A stretch of DNA of 64,000 nucleotides, from contig JAAKBF010000221.1 of NCBI GenBank assembly GCA_012656075.1, positions 744,001 to 808,000 of the forward strand. Direction: 5' to 3'. This DNA is from Phytophthora hibernalis. Lineage: Eukaryota > Oomycota > Peronosporomycetes > Peronosporales > Peronosporaceae. The position numbers were made by a program, and so were the translations under genes. Under the pieces are notes generated by a model. It was not told where the DNA came from. It saw only the letters and a program-made list of their open reading frames with translations, and searched no databases. Positions within the stretch are counted from its first letter, which is position 1; each line of letters starts with the position of its first letter. Positions 11,318 through 22,362 of this stretch are shown here, piece after piece.

Positions 11318-12786
11318 GGCTGGTGTTTGTGTGCTATATCGATGCGTCCGCTGCCACGCCGGAAAAAGCGGAACTGGAAGGCAGAGACGTCTTGAAAAGC
11401 GAAGGCCGCAGCCGGGCAACTTGAACTTGGCGGTGCTGTGGCGGCGACTCGAGTTCCACGCGCAACTTGGGGATAGCGAAAATGAATGGGATTGCGGCGA
11501 CTGGACACCCCTGATCCTAATTCAGCAACTGGCCGTCAGCAGATGAATAGAGACGGACCCAAACCGCAATTTATTTTGCGGCACCTTTGTAATTGAGTAC
11601 CCTTCTATTACTGGAAAACCTTAGAATAGCTAAAAATGAATTTGGAGCTCACAAGTACCTCTAAAATATGATAACCGTGCTGTTCGCATGAGCATGCGCC
11701 TGGAGAGGCTTGGATTGTGAAAAGTGTCCATCTCCGATAAAGTTCAACCTACAAAACGAACACGTACCACAAGAAACCTAATGTCCATCTCGGTGGCTCT
11801 TCGTTAATATGATGCCCCTTAGGCTAAGGACCTTAGCATGTAGCTACATGTGTAGGCAGCTTCACTTTAATAGCTGCCCCGAAAAGCACGACAGTGCCTC
11901 TTTGCCCCGCAACTCGCAGTTACTGTAACTGCGCCACGCCAACGACGTGTCGGGCCACGCATATTCTGCAAAGCCTCGAGGCACAGGCACGAACATGACC
12001 GCGAGTTCTGTGTAGTTTTGACGTATTTATTGCCACAGGAGAACAATGTAGTCCACACAAATACACTAATGTACCTTTAAAGTGCCCGTTACATGCATAA
12101 AAAGGCGATTTGGCTACTCGTAGGTGAACATTTGGTTACCGGTGCCGGTACACCTGTAACAATAGAAATTGCGTGGACCACTGAACCCGAACCGTGGTAA
12201 CAGGAGAGTTTTGAAAATTGCATCCTTCAAAGCTACGAGCGCACAACGCTAAACTGTACCACACGGCCGACTCGTCCGGCGAAAGCTGGGAAATCGCGTT
12301 CGCGCGAGCCGCCACTAAGGGCGGAACTCGTGTTTCCACTACATGTACTGGTCCCGGATAGTCCCCGTTGCTGCAGCAAGCAGGTCGCCCGATGGCGGCC
12401 GCAAGCTGTGTTAGCACTGCCGTGCTAGCATGCGGACGTGCCAGGCAAAGTTCAGGTTCAACACTAGAGACTCTACCGGTACCAATCATGGAGGAATTTA
12501 ATTCAACATCGCTGGATTCAAAATCACCAACAACCTTGCCAGCACGGCAACGCTGTTGTCGTCGCAGTTGTGGTACATGTACATGTAGTAACACAACTTG
12601 TACCCGTGTTCCTGCTGGATACATCTACAAGTGGGTGGCTACAGTGTACGGCTGCTGATATCCAAAATCCGATGCCGCTGTGCTCAGCGCTGCTCACTGA
12701 GCGGGTTCAACAACAACCTAAATTTAGCTAACATTTGCTGTGCGTGGTGCGCAAGCTGTTTCCTATCCGTTCTCTTTCACACAAAC
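11318..12786. other. Long intergenic region, no gene recognised
   Basis: These 1.47 kb lie upstream of the PX-domain gene and downstream of cyclin C. The open frames (for example 12136-12624 minus) have low complexity and no family text. Short palindromic words such as ACCGGTGCCGGT near 12138 and repeated GTACATGTACATG near 12572 occur. I see no tRNA or transposase. Confidence 0.5.
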
Positions 12787-14254
12787 TCACTTTTCAGCCG
12801 ACGCACAGGGAGCTGTCTCCGTCTCAGCAGCTGTGGATTCTGGGGTCATCTCCTCCACACGCTCCAAAGCCGCCGCCTGCACCGAATACAGCTTCTTCTC
12901 GTCCTCCACAGCCTCTTGGAACTCCGCCACGATCTTCATCAGCAGGTCCTTCTTGATGTTCACCGTAGCAAACACCTGCGCGGCGTCATAGCCCGCATCG
13001 CGGCACGAAATGTACGCGGCCGCGTACGCCACCATGAACGGTGGGTACAGTAGGATGATGTCCGTGCGGTAGGAATATTGTACCAATTGCCTGTTAAACC
13101 ATCACGACAGGGCGACCGATGCGCAGTTAGCACGACTGCACCAACAAACAATACAATCGTTCCGGAACATGGCAGCAGGACCCGCACCACGCAAGTTGAA
13201 GACACTCCTCGTGGATTTCAAACTCGTCCAGGAACCTGCAGTCGAGAGATAGACACCGGCGCAATACAGAATCAGCAGAAAGTAGACGAAAAGCAGCGTA
13301 GAGACATAAGTGCCCGCATGCCACGCATGCAACACGAATCACGCAGACACATCTACACACACATCGACACGTACTGGAGAAGCGATGGGAACGGATGATG
13401 CAGGATCAAGTCGAACTGCAGCGCCTCGATCACGTAGAACTCGCACTCGAGAATGTCCTTGTCCTGAAACATGTACATGGACTCGTCCTCGTCGACGCCG
13501 GCTATTGGAGCAACGTTCGAGCAAATGTATCAAATGTGCAGTGAGATTGTAAGTAACCAAGACATTTGCAAGCTTGAATATGCGCATGCAGCAGCAAGGT
13601 TGTCGTACTCGTGGTGTAATGATGAAGAACGGACGCGACAGTCGTGAGCGACAACTGACTCTCCTCCACCTTGGAAGCGAGGAAGAATACCGTTCCAACA
13701 ACCAGGTGTGGGTCAAAGTTCACGAAACTCTGCCTGCAGTCACATTTCAATTTGTAACATGAAAGCAAAGTCAGCCACAATAGAACCTTAAAATCCATGA
13801 CATGATAACCTCGCCTTCCTTACGTCTGATAGAACCGACGGTAGAAGACGATCGCCGTATAAATAATGATTTGGCGAACCCTCAAGCGAGGTCCAATTTC
13901 CTCCAGCACTGCGAATCAAGTAGCACCAACAACAAACAGTCAGTTGTGTCACGCAATAACGTCTTATCATCCAGTGAAGCCTCCGCTCTTGGTCCTACAA
14001 AGTTTACGGAGGCTGTTGAACCAGGTATGTACTACATGAAATGTTGGCGAGGTGGATGCTGTCGATCTCGTCGTCCGTCAGGTGTTTGCGGTCCAGCGGG
14101 TTCCTCTTGCGCAGGTCCGTCTTGGTCACGTCCTTCATCCAGTACAGACTGGCACATTAAACAGCACAATACATCAGCTACATCCATTCGAGAGATTCAT
14201 ACGCATACACACAGCCGCATACTAGTGCGTCGAGTGCCAAAAGTTCATCCCCAT
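12787..14254 (-). CDS. CCNC: Cyclin C (CDK8 module of Mediator)
   Basis: This is the cyclin partner of CDK8 in the Mediator kinase module, in the nucleus. It is a seven-exon gene that no single open frame reveals. The 32-nt first exon (14223-14254) encodes MGMNFWHSTHY, matching MAANFWQSSHY of human cyclin C. The following exons supply LYWMKDVTK, IVFYRRFYQT, GTVFFLASKVEES (the cyclin-box core), ILECEFYVIEAL with HHPFPSLLQYV, LDEFEIHEECLQLAW, and QLVQYSYRTDIILLYPPF. Junctions checked by hand preserve frame, including the phase-2 joins after FYQT and LAW. The C-terminal tail is acidic and Thr-rich. No break is needed. It lies on the strand opposite the purple acid phosphatase, with the two starts about 190 bp apart. 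Confidence 0.88.
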
Positions 14255-14445
14255 GGTGCCTCACTGCCGATAAGTACGGAAGTGCCACGCTCACTGGTTG
14301 AAATGAGATCTTTATCACCAATCAAAAGATAGTATCTTTTGCTGCCAATACCGGACTATATTTCTACTCCTTTACGTCACCAAGGAAACGCATCCATGTT
14401 GAAATGAGTTCCCATTTGGAAGACGAAGCGAAGAAACCGCTGGCG

Positions 14446-16280
14446 ATGGTCGCAACGCTTCACTCCTTGCTGTTGCTGCCCGCTCTCCTGACTGCCTTTG
14501 CGCAATCGGAGAAGCCTCCGCTGAGCTACAGATACGTGGACACCCTGCGCGACGCTCTGAGGACGGACCCGCGGCCTATTGTGCTCCTCAAGGACCAAGT
14601 CTGGGACACAGAACGAGACGACGCCACCGGGTTCCTCTCCAATATTGGAAATGACAATGTGGACGACCAATTGGAGGACGTGAAGCTGACTGCGACGCCG
14701 CCGCTCCTGAGAGACGGCGAGGACCTGGTGGTCTCCTGGAGCGGAGTGAGGCGTCCGCATCAGACAGACTTTGTGGGTCTCAGCTGCGGCCCCAAGGCCC
14801 ACGACAAAGATTTTCTGGTGAAGATTGGGATCACAGATGCTGATGGGCCTGGAGCTGATGGGCCGGAGCTGCCCAACTCGATCCGCTTCTCGTCGCTCTA
14901 CATGATGCGATGCAACTACACCGTCGAGTACTTCAACTTCCAGCCGCGAGGCAACGTCTTCGCTCCTGTTGCCAAGTTGGAAGTGGGGATGCTGGAGGCT
15001 TTTGCAGCCCCCAAACACGGTCACATTGCCTTCACGGAGAACGACGATGAGATGTCGGTCATGTTCAACTCGGCGTCGCAGGAGGCGCCCGTCGTCAAGT
15101 ACGGTCTCGATCCTGCTGTGCTGAAGGAAGAGGCTGAGGGCAAATCTAAAACGTACACTGCTGATCACCTGTGCCACAGACCGGCCAATCTCACCAGCCA
15201 GCAGTGGTTCCGGGATCCGGGCAACATGCACACGGTCATCTTGAAGAAACTGCAACTTGGTACACGGTACTTCTACAAGTTCGGCAGTGAGAAGGACGGG
15301 TGGAGCTCTGTTTATTCGTTCGTGAGTCGACCAGATAAGTTGGTGAAGAGTGCCAAGTTCATCGCGTACGCCGATATGGGTGTTGATCCTGCACCTGCCG
15401 CAACATCTACTGCAGTGCGCTCGTACCAAGATGTGATGGACGGCTACGACAGCTTCCTCTTGCATTTTGGAGACATCAGCTACGCCCGCGGCCACGCATA
15501 TGTGGGACGAGTTCTTTCACATCATTGAACCATACGCGACCAGAGTTCCGTACATGGTTAGCATCGGCAATCACGAGTACGACTACATCACCGGTGGTGC
15601 GAATGACCCTAGTGGAGCCACCGCTGAGGATGGTCGGATGAATTTCCACCCAGACTGGGCCAATTACGGAGAAGACTCGTCGGGTGAATGTTCGGTGCCG
15701 ATGTTCTACCGCTGGGATGCCCCAGCCAACGGCAATAGCATCTATTGGTACTCGTTCGACTACGGTGGTATTCACGTGATTCAGATTTCGTCGGAACACG
15801 ATTGGCGCCGCGGCTCGAAACAGTACAAGTGGTTGGAGAATGACTTGAAGAGTGTTGACCGAAAGAAAACACCATGGGTCGTGCTTACGTCTCACCGAAT
15901 GATGTACACGACCCAGATGGGTGAAGAAGCCGATTACCAGGTGGCTCAGCACTTCCGTGATGAAGTTGAGGATTTACTTTGGGAGCACAAGGTGAATCTG
16001 ATGCTGGTGGGTCACCAGCACTCCTATGAACGCAGCTGCGCAGTGCGTAACGGAAATGCACCAAGGACGGCAAGGGGCCCGTCCACATTGTGATTGGCTC
16101 TGCAGGTGCTGGTCTGGAGCAGCAAGGTTTTCAAGCAAACTAGGCGAGTGGAGTGTGAGCCATCTAAACGACTGGGGCTACCTGCGTATTGACTCGACTG
16201 AGCAGGAAATGAGCGTGCAGTTTGTTCTGAATCGCAATGGAGTCGTCTTCGATGAAGTCACTCTGACGCCGTGGGACTAA
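14446..16280 (+). CDS. Purple acid phosphatase (metallophosphoesterase)
   Basis: This is a secreted or vacuolar dinuclear-metal acid phosphatase that releases phosphate from monoesters. The ATG at 14446 (the upstream ATG at 14404 is in frame) gives a signal peptide, VATLHSLLLLPALLTAFAQ. An N-terminal fibronectin-like domain precedes the catalytic domain. The five metal motifs are visible: AYADMG (15367, in place of GDMG but with the Asp kept), GDISY, GNHEYDY, TSHRMM and GHQHSYERSC. Three one-base breaks are seen: near 15495 (after SYARGHA), at AAA 16054 and at TTTT 16128. After the last break the text ends EVTLTPWD. A 372-codon antisense frame covers the first half and is a shadow. No intron is apparent. 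Confidence 0.88.
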
Positions 16281-16520
16281 GAACGCAACATCGATTTACT
16301 GGGGACATCGAGGCGTGGCCTTGAAGCCGCATGTGCTCACAATATGAGCTTCATATTACCGGTACGTAGTATGAAGGCAATCTACTTCATGCTCTCATTT
16401 GAGTAGGACGCTGCAACAGAGTGTAGCGCGGCAAGTCGCCAACAAGAAATGATCAAGTACTAAGTTGAAATTACGGTCTCTGTGTCCGTCAATCAGCTAA
16501 ATCTGCCTGATTGCTGCCGT

Positions 16521-17674
16521 CTACAAATCCCGGTCTACCACTTCTTCCGTGTCGTCGTCGTCGTCATCCTCAATCGCCTCAGAAAATTTCGAGTCCTCTT
16601 CCTCGTCCTCGTCTAAGATCTTGGCGAATTTGGCGTCCTGGTCCTCGTCGTCTTCATCGTCATCCTTAAGAAGATCCTCGAGGTCCGGGACCTTCACAGC
16701 ATCGATATTGTCCTGGTCCTTCTGTGACATATCGCTCAGAAGCTTGCCGCTGTAAATATCGTCCGTGAACTGTTTAGTCAGCTCCATGTAATCGTCAAAG
16801 TCCGTGGGCTGGTTCTTCACCCACACGCAGAAGCATGCAAACGCGACAAGTCCAACGAGACGGTAAATACGCTCCGACGACTCCGTCGAGCGCAGCGAGT
16901 ACAGCGGCACGAACGAGTCCGCCACCGACAGGTTGTCGTCGAAGATGTTAGGCAGCAGCCAGTACTCGTAGCCGACCATCCAGAGCATAAAGAAGATGAC
17001 GAGCCGCACCACCACGAAGATGGCGATGAAGATAAGGAACGTGACGGACATGTACCAGAGCGCCACCTTGGCCCACTGCGGCCAGATGGGGAAGCACGTA
17101 ATCGTCAAGAAGCCAATGATCAGCAGCGCCGTCATGATGTTGCGGAGGGTCTTGGATCCCTCGTACATCCACGTGTAGTACCCCTCAGGAGCGAACTCCT
17201 GCTTGGGGGTGGGCTTCAGCAGCTTCTTGTTCTTGACGTCGCGGTCCGAGCGGTGGATGTAGCTGTTCTGCACAAGAGCGCGGCCCACCGAGTTGACGTC
17301 CTCCTTGGTCTTGAGCTCCGGGAAGTACTTCTTAGCCATGGGGCTGGCCAGCAGGAACGTGGCCAGTCGGTCACCGCGGAAGTACTCGACGCGCTTGCCG
17401 AGCTCCACGGCGTGCCGTGCAGGCATTCCCTTGCGTCCGCGCAGCAGATCCGCCATCTTGCGGACGCCCTTCTCCGTCTCCCAGGGCTTGTCCGTCGTCT
17501 GCACGAGGCGTAGCAGCAAAGAGGGCAGCAAAGAGGTCAGTTTCGCGCTCGCAGAGTCATTCCTCGCGCTCCAGAGCGGCGCTGAAGACGCCGGAAGCCG
17601 CTAAAGATGCAGCAGAGGCGGTGGGTGCGTACCGTAGACACGGCGTCCGTCTTGGGTGCGTCTTCGGCGCTCAT
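16521..17674 (-). CDS. SEC62: SEC62, ER protein translocation subunit
   Basis: This is an integral ER membrane component of the post-translational Sec61-Sec62-Sec63 translocon. Exon 1 (17633-17674) reads MSAEDAPKTDAVST. A 134 bp GT-AG intron (17499-17632) follows, and exon 2 opens TTDKPWETEKGVRKMADLLR. The family block RVEYFRGDRLATFLL matches human HRVDYFIASKAVDCLL. PEGYYTWMYEG, ITCFPIWPQWAKVALWYMSV and EYWLLPNIFDD, around two central transmembrane helices, are diagnostic. The C-terminus is strongly acidic (long Asp/Glu runs, 16540-16680), as expected for the cytosolic tail. The spliced length is about 339 residues. It is divergent from the neighbouring hydrolase gene, with 220 bp between starts. 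No frame break is seen. Confidence 0.9.
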
Positions 17675-17894
17675 CGTGCTCACAAGCTTGCTGCTGTCGA
17701 TCCAACGCGTGGTCTGTTTGGGAATGAGGGCGAGTCGACGACTTGTGTTCGAGAACGATGACGTGTCCACATAACGAAAAACCTTTTCACAATTAATTAT
17801 TTCCTCCATTCTGTCCAACAATATAAATCGAAATCCAATGTCAATATTATTGGGGAGCCATTCAGCATTAACTTCATCCCGAGCTTCCGCCCAG

Positions 17895-19111
17895 ATGAGC
17901 GTCTCCGGCATCGTGCGCCCGCGCTTCCTGTACTCTGGGGCGGGCTCCACACTGCAGTTCCCACTGGACCTGGCGCCTACACATGCGTCTGACCCATCTG
18001 CCAGCGTCTCGACGCTCGAAGGCCGCCTGCAGGACGCGTACTTCGTGGCGCCGGCCTCGCACATCGGCCGCATCGTGACGGGCGTCGTGTTCGTGGCCGA
18101 GCAGAGCCGCGTGACCTTAAGCCGCGCGTTCGCCGGTGCCAGCGAGCGCTTCGGCCTCACGACCATCTCGTTCGCGGACAAGCTGGCAGAGCAGGGCTAT
18201 AAGGTGCTGGTGCTGGATCTGTTTCAAGAGGAGAGCGAACGGCGGCTCCACGCAGGAACACGTGGCTATTGTGCAGCAGGCGGCCCTGTACCTCAAGCAG
18301 AAGCACGACATCCAACGCGTGGGGCTTTGTGGAGTGGGCGCAGGGGCCGATCTCGCCATTAAGGTGGCCGTGGAACGCTCGGCGTCGCTGGACTGCGTCG
18401 TCGGCATGTGTCCGAAGGGACTCGTGCCGTGGAACCCCATTGGAGAGCAGACAGAAGAGACGCCCATCATCCCGTTGCTGCTGCAGCTGGGGAGAAATCG
18501 TCCTACGCTGGATCTGAAGCTGTAAGAGACTTTTTCGTGTTGTGGGGATGTTCGTGGCTAATGAGGTCTGTGTTTTTGTGACTGGTTGATATAGTACCAG
18601 ACGCTGCTGAGCTCGTGTGCGGCGAACCCGCAGGCTGCTACGGCGCTGAAGGCGTCGCTGTTTGTGAACCAGCAGAGCGGCTTCGCGTTCTCCAACATCA
18701 CGGATGAAGACGCCGCTACGCAGGCAATCGCCGAAATTCTGGACTGGCTGGTACAGCACCTGCATCGCTTCCAGGTGGCTGCGGCTACCAGCGATACGGA
18801 TCCGTGGTGGCCCCAGGGCCGTAACGGGCCTTTCTATAATGTGGGTCTGCGCACATGGCAGGATTCGCGCGCATCCTGGCTTACGGCCACACAAACACGG
18901 TGCGTACATCCCTGGTTGAACAATAATGTGCTGCAAAAACTGACTTTGTTGGTTTATTTATCCGTTCAGTCCGCCGCGCCCACCACCGGTACCTGCTCAC
19001 CTTCTGTTCGACGGTTTATCCTCCGTGCGCCGGACCTTCGACTTGCCGCAGCGCATGCGCCTTGGCGATGTGATTGAGCTGTTTGCTGAGATCTGGGACG
19101 TGCAACAATAG
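17895..19111 (+). CDS. Dienelactone-hydrolase-like alpha/beta hydrolase
   Basis: This is a probable soluble hydrolase of the dienelactone hydrolase family. GYKVLVLDLFQEE resembles the family's RVLAPDLF strand-helix, and a later helix-strand (YLKQKHDIQRVGLCGVGAGA) occupies the nucleophile elbow position. The usual G-x-C-x-G-G is not clean here (GLCGVGAG), so catalytic activity is uncertain. Two introns are supported: about 18524-18594 (next exon YQTLLSSC) and 18900-18970 (next exon PPRPPPVPAHLLFDG). The last exon ends FAEIWDVQQ before TAG at 19109. A one-base shift occurs near 18236 (after QEES) and another is needed at GGGG 18491-18494. The start at 17895 is preferred; 17838 is in frame upstream. 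Confidence 0.6.
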
Positions 19112-19489
19112 CCGCTGATTTCCCAGGGAATCTACGAAGCCAAGACCAGTTATTCAGACAACTTGTCAATCCACACGTATCAGTAACTCGTGCGCCTCCT
19201 ATCTATGTGTGCTGTGGTGCTCACGATTGCCTGTCGTTTATGTTTTTATGGATCTCAAGCCAGTAATCCAGTGCAGCGGTGTTCAATTTGTTTGCTCTCT
19301 TTCGTGAGGAAAGAAATGTATGTCCGTTTGGGTGACAGTCATTTTCAACATCGAGCTCTCTATAAATAAGAGGTGCTATGGTCTGAAATGGCGAGGTGCC
19401 TGGAAGAGTGCTCTGCTATACTTGGGAAGAAAACGACGCTCGGAAGCCGGCAGCAGGAAATACGGACTGAGAAAGCGAACTCTGCTGCG
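19112..19489. promoter_or_regulatory. Upstream region of CFAP58
   Basis: This is 378 bp with no gene. It holds an oomycete initiator-like TCATTTTC at 19339-19346, about 145 bp before the CFAP58 ATG. Confidence 0.5.
19339..19346 (+). promoter_or_regulatory. Initiator-like element (TCAYTTYY) upstream of CFAP58
   Basis: The sequence is TCATTTTC, an exact fit to the oomycete Inr core, followed by CAACATC. The fit is by eye; such an 8-mer also occurs by chance. Confidence 0.4.
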
Positions 19490-22243
19490 ATGAGCGGCAG
19501 GGTGCACGATGAGACCGCGGGAGGTGGACCCGAAAATTCATCCTCCCTGATAGAAAGTTGATTGGTGACGATGCGGGAATGGATGCTACGTCGCTGGAGG
19601 CACTGGAAAGTGATTTCCAGGAAGTTCTTGCTGAGCTGGAGGGCGACAAAAGCTTGGAACGCTTTCGTCTTGAGTACGAGAAGCTACACCGTGCCTTGAA
19701 GAAGTCCAACGGCCAGGAGAAGAAGCTTATCAAGAAGTGCCGAGAACTAAATGCTGAAATAATTAACAATGCTGCCAAGGTGCAGACGGCGCTCAAGCTG
19801 TCGCAAGAAGACCAAGCCAGCATTGCCTCGTTAAAGAAGGAAATGGAGAAGGCCTGGAAGATGGTGGATGCGTCCCACGAAAAAGAGCTTCGTGCCAAGG
19901 AAACTATTCAGCAGCTCAAGGACGAGATCGTTAATCTCGGTCGGCTTGTGGAGCAAGGCTCAGGCTTAAGTGCTGGGCAGGAGAGTATGCTGAAAGAGGT
20001 GATGCGTGCCAAAGAAGAGCTCATGCGTGCCAATGAAGAGCATGAAAGTAATGCCAAGAAAGATCATGAACGAATACAGGAGTTGCATCGTCGTCTAGGG
20101 GACATGGAGACGCTGGCCGCTACGCAAAAAGCGATATCCAAACTCTGAAGGACCAGCTTGCCATGAAAGCTGCGGAACAAGAGCGCGAAATGCGACGCAA
20201 GGAGCGACTCGACAAGGAGATTAAGGATGTAAAAAGTAAGCTCGAGAAGAAGACCACGGAGCAAACCCAGGGCGCTACGGAGATCACTCGCTTGCAAACG
20301 CAGGTTGGTGGACTCGAGAAGCAGATATCTGAGGCTCGTAGTACGATGGACAAGTATGTGCGCGACTACGAGACACTGTTTGGACGCACTCAGAAACTCA
20401 CAGACCTGCTCAACGAGCAAAGCGATAAGACTATGCAACTTGAGGTAGAGCGGCGAAACCTGGAAAACGAACTCAAAGCTCGTCACGACGAGATTCACCG
20501 CGTAAAGCTCGAGAAGGGTACGGTAGAACGCAAGCTGGACAAGGAGAAGCGTCAGTTGCAGCAGCTCGAAGAAAAGCTGGAAGGAGAGCATACTGCCAAG
20601 CTGGTGCTTCAAACTCAAATCAAGAGCATGCAGCACGACCTTGATCTGGACAAAATCAATGAGGACCATGCACGGACGGAGCTCGAGGCGTTGGAACGTG
20701 AGAAGGCCATGCAAATCAAGCAAACACTGAAAACCGAGGGCAAAGTTCGTCGCGCGCAGGATGAGATCAAGACTAACGAACGTGTAGCAAAGAACTTGGA
20801 GCAAGAGCTCGCAGGCTTCAAACTAGAGGCGTCTAAGCAACGCAAGCTTATTTACCAACTCGAGAAAGAGCGTGAAAATACGGTATGGAGGCCGCGGACC
20901 AGCGCAAGTTGTACTTGCAGGCTGAAGAGGAGGCAAAGCTCAAGGAGATGCGAAATCACGACTTGCAGAAGAAGGTGCACGAAGGTGAGACGAAGCTGAA
21001 GCAACAGCAGCAACTGTACGAGGCCGTTCGAAGTGAGCGCAACCTCTACAGTAAAAATCTCATCGAGTCGCAAGACGAGATCGCCGAGATGAAGCGCAAG
21101 TTTAAGATTTTGACTCACCAGATTGAACAGCTAAAGGAGGAGGTTGCAGCCAAGGATGTGGCGCTTGTGAAGGAACACTTCGACCACCAGAAGGTTGAAA
21201 AGCAAAAGGAGCAGCACAAGAGCGAACTTGCTCGTTTACGAGCCCTTCTGGCTGCAAATGAGGAAACAATCAACAACCAAGACGCTGAGGTCCGTAAACT
21301 CAGCACTCTCATTCGGCGAATGGACGATGAGGCTCTGGAGCAGCGCAAAGAGTATGACCAAGTCATCAACGAGCGTGATATTCTAGGCACACAGCTCATC
21401 CGACGCAATGACGAGCTTGCGCTTCTGTACGAGAAGCTCAAGATCCAGCAATCCACACTGAGTAAGGGTGAAGCACAGTACCAAGAACGGTTGCAAGACA
21501 TCCGAGTACTCAAGTTGAAGGTGACGGATCTCAAGCGCGAGCTTTACATTGCCAAACATCAAGTAGGACAAGCTGACGAGTTAAAGCGTGAAGTGTATCA
21601 TCTCCAGAGGGAACTGCTTCAGGAGAAAACGAAGGTGAAGGCATTATCAGAGGAGTTGGAGAATCCCATGAACGTGCATCGGTGGCGCAAGCTTGAAGGA
21701 AGTGATCCAGCAACGTACGAGTTGCTTCAAAAGATTCAGACGCTGCAGAAGCGGCTCATTCAGAAGACAGAAGAAGTGGTGGAGAAGGAGCTCGTGAACC
21801 AAGAGAAGGAGAAGCTGTACCAAGAGCTCAAGGCCATTCTAGCCCGGCAGCCAGGACCTGAAGTTGCAGAGCAGTTGAGCTGGTATCAACAGGTTGTGCG
21901 AGAGAAAGAGAAGCAACTCAAGAGCTTGCTTAGTGAGCAAAACATGTTCCAGGCAAAAGAGCATGAACTAAAATTCGAGATCGAGCGTCTAGCGCGAGAA
22001 CTGCACGAGTTCAAGCGAAAATACTACAAGAAGAAGCTGGAGGCGAAGATGAAGGACAAGCAGCCTGTCATATTAGCCTCGCGCAACCAGCAGCAGTCCC
22101 AACAAACACAGTTGCCAAACATTCCGAGTAACAACAACGGTAGCAAAGCTTCGTATCGACCAAGCCCTGCCGATGCACAACGACAGCTAGCAATCGCCGC
22201 ATCAAACCGCTTTGTCGGCGGCGGCTTTAGTCTCAATCAATAA
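19490..22243 (+). CDS. CFAP58: Cilia- and flagella-associated protein 58 (coiled coil)
   Basis: This is an axonemal coiled-coil protein required for flagellar assembly; in an oomycete it would serve zoospore flagella. Similarity to human CFAP58 runs the whole length: SDFQEVLAELEGDKSLERFR, KCRELNAEI, ALKLSQEDQASIASLKKE, VNLGRLVEQGSGLS, LYEAVRSERNLYSKNL, RNDELALLYEKLKIQQS, ENPMNVHRWRKLE, and a GGGFSLNQ C-terminus like human GGGFPL. Almost every residue is in heptad-like coiled coil, about 917 residues long with no intron. Three breaks fall in A runs: AAA 19554, AAAAA 20126 and AAAA 20875; one added A at each restores continuity. The ATG at 19490 (MSGRVHDET) is in frame with the conserved part only after the first correction; otherwise the first usable Met is about 19579. 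Confidence 0.9.
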
Positions 22244-22362
22244 CGCATGCATAAAAGTATTCAACCAACTCGCTGACCATGATTCACCTCATTCGGACGC
22301 TTGAGAAAACTGTAAATGAACGTGTATTACGGTTCGAGGTAAGTTTGAGGTCCTCGCACCAT

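Noticed and set aside
12136..12624. A 162-codon minus-strand frame in the cyclin C/PX intergenic space
   Set aside because: No motif or codon pattern like the neighbours, no splice partner and no family resemblance.
14377..15495. A 372-codon open frame on the minus strand across the phosphatase
   Set aside because: It lies entirely opposite a well-conserved purple acid phosphatase exon and has no family text; it is a codon-bias shadow.
14446..16280. Purple acid phosphatase as a pseudogene
   Set aside because: All five metal motifs and the C-terminus remain, and each of the three breaks is a single base, as in many neighbours; assembly error is simpler.
20064..20804. A 246-codon Leu-rich minus-strand frame across CFAP58
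   Set aside because: Reverse reading of coiled-coil Glu/Lys codons gives Leu/Phe-rich frames. It is not a membrane protein.
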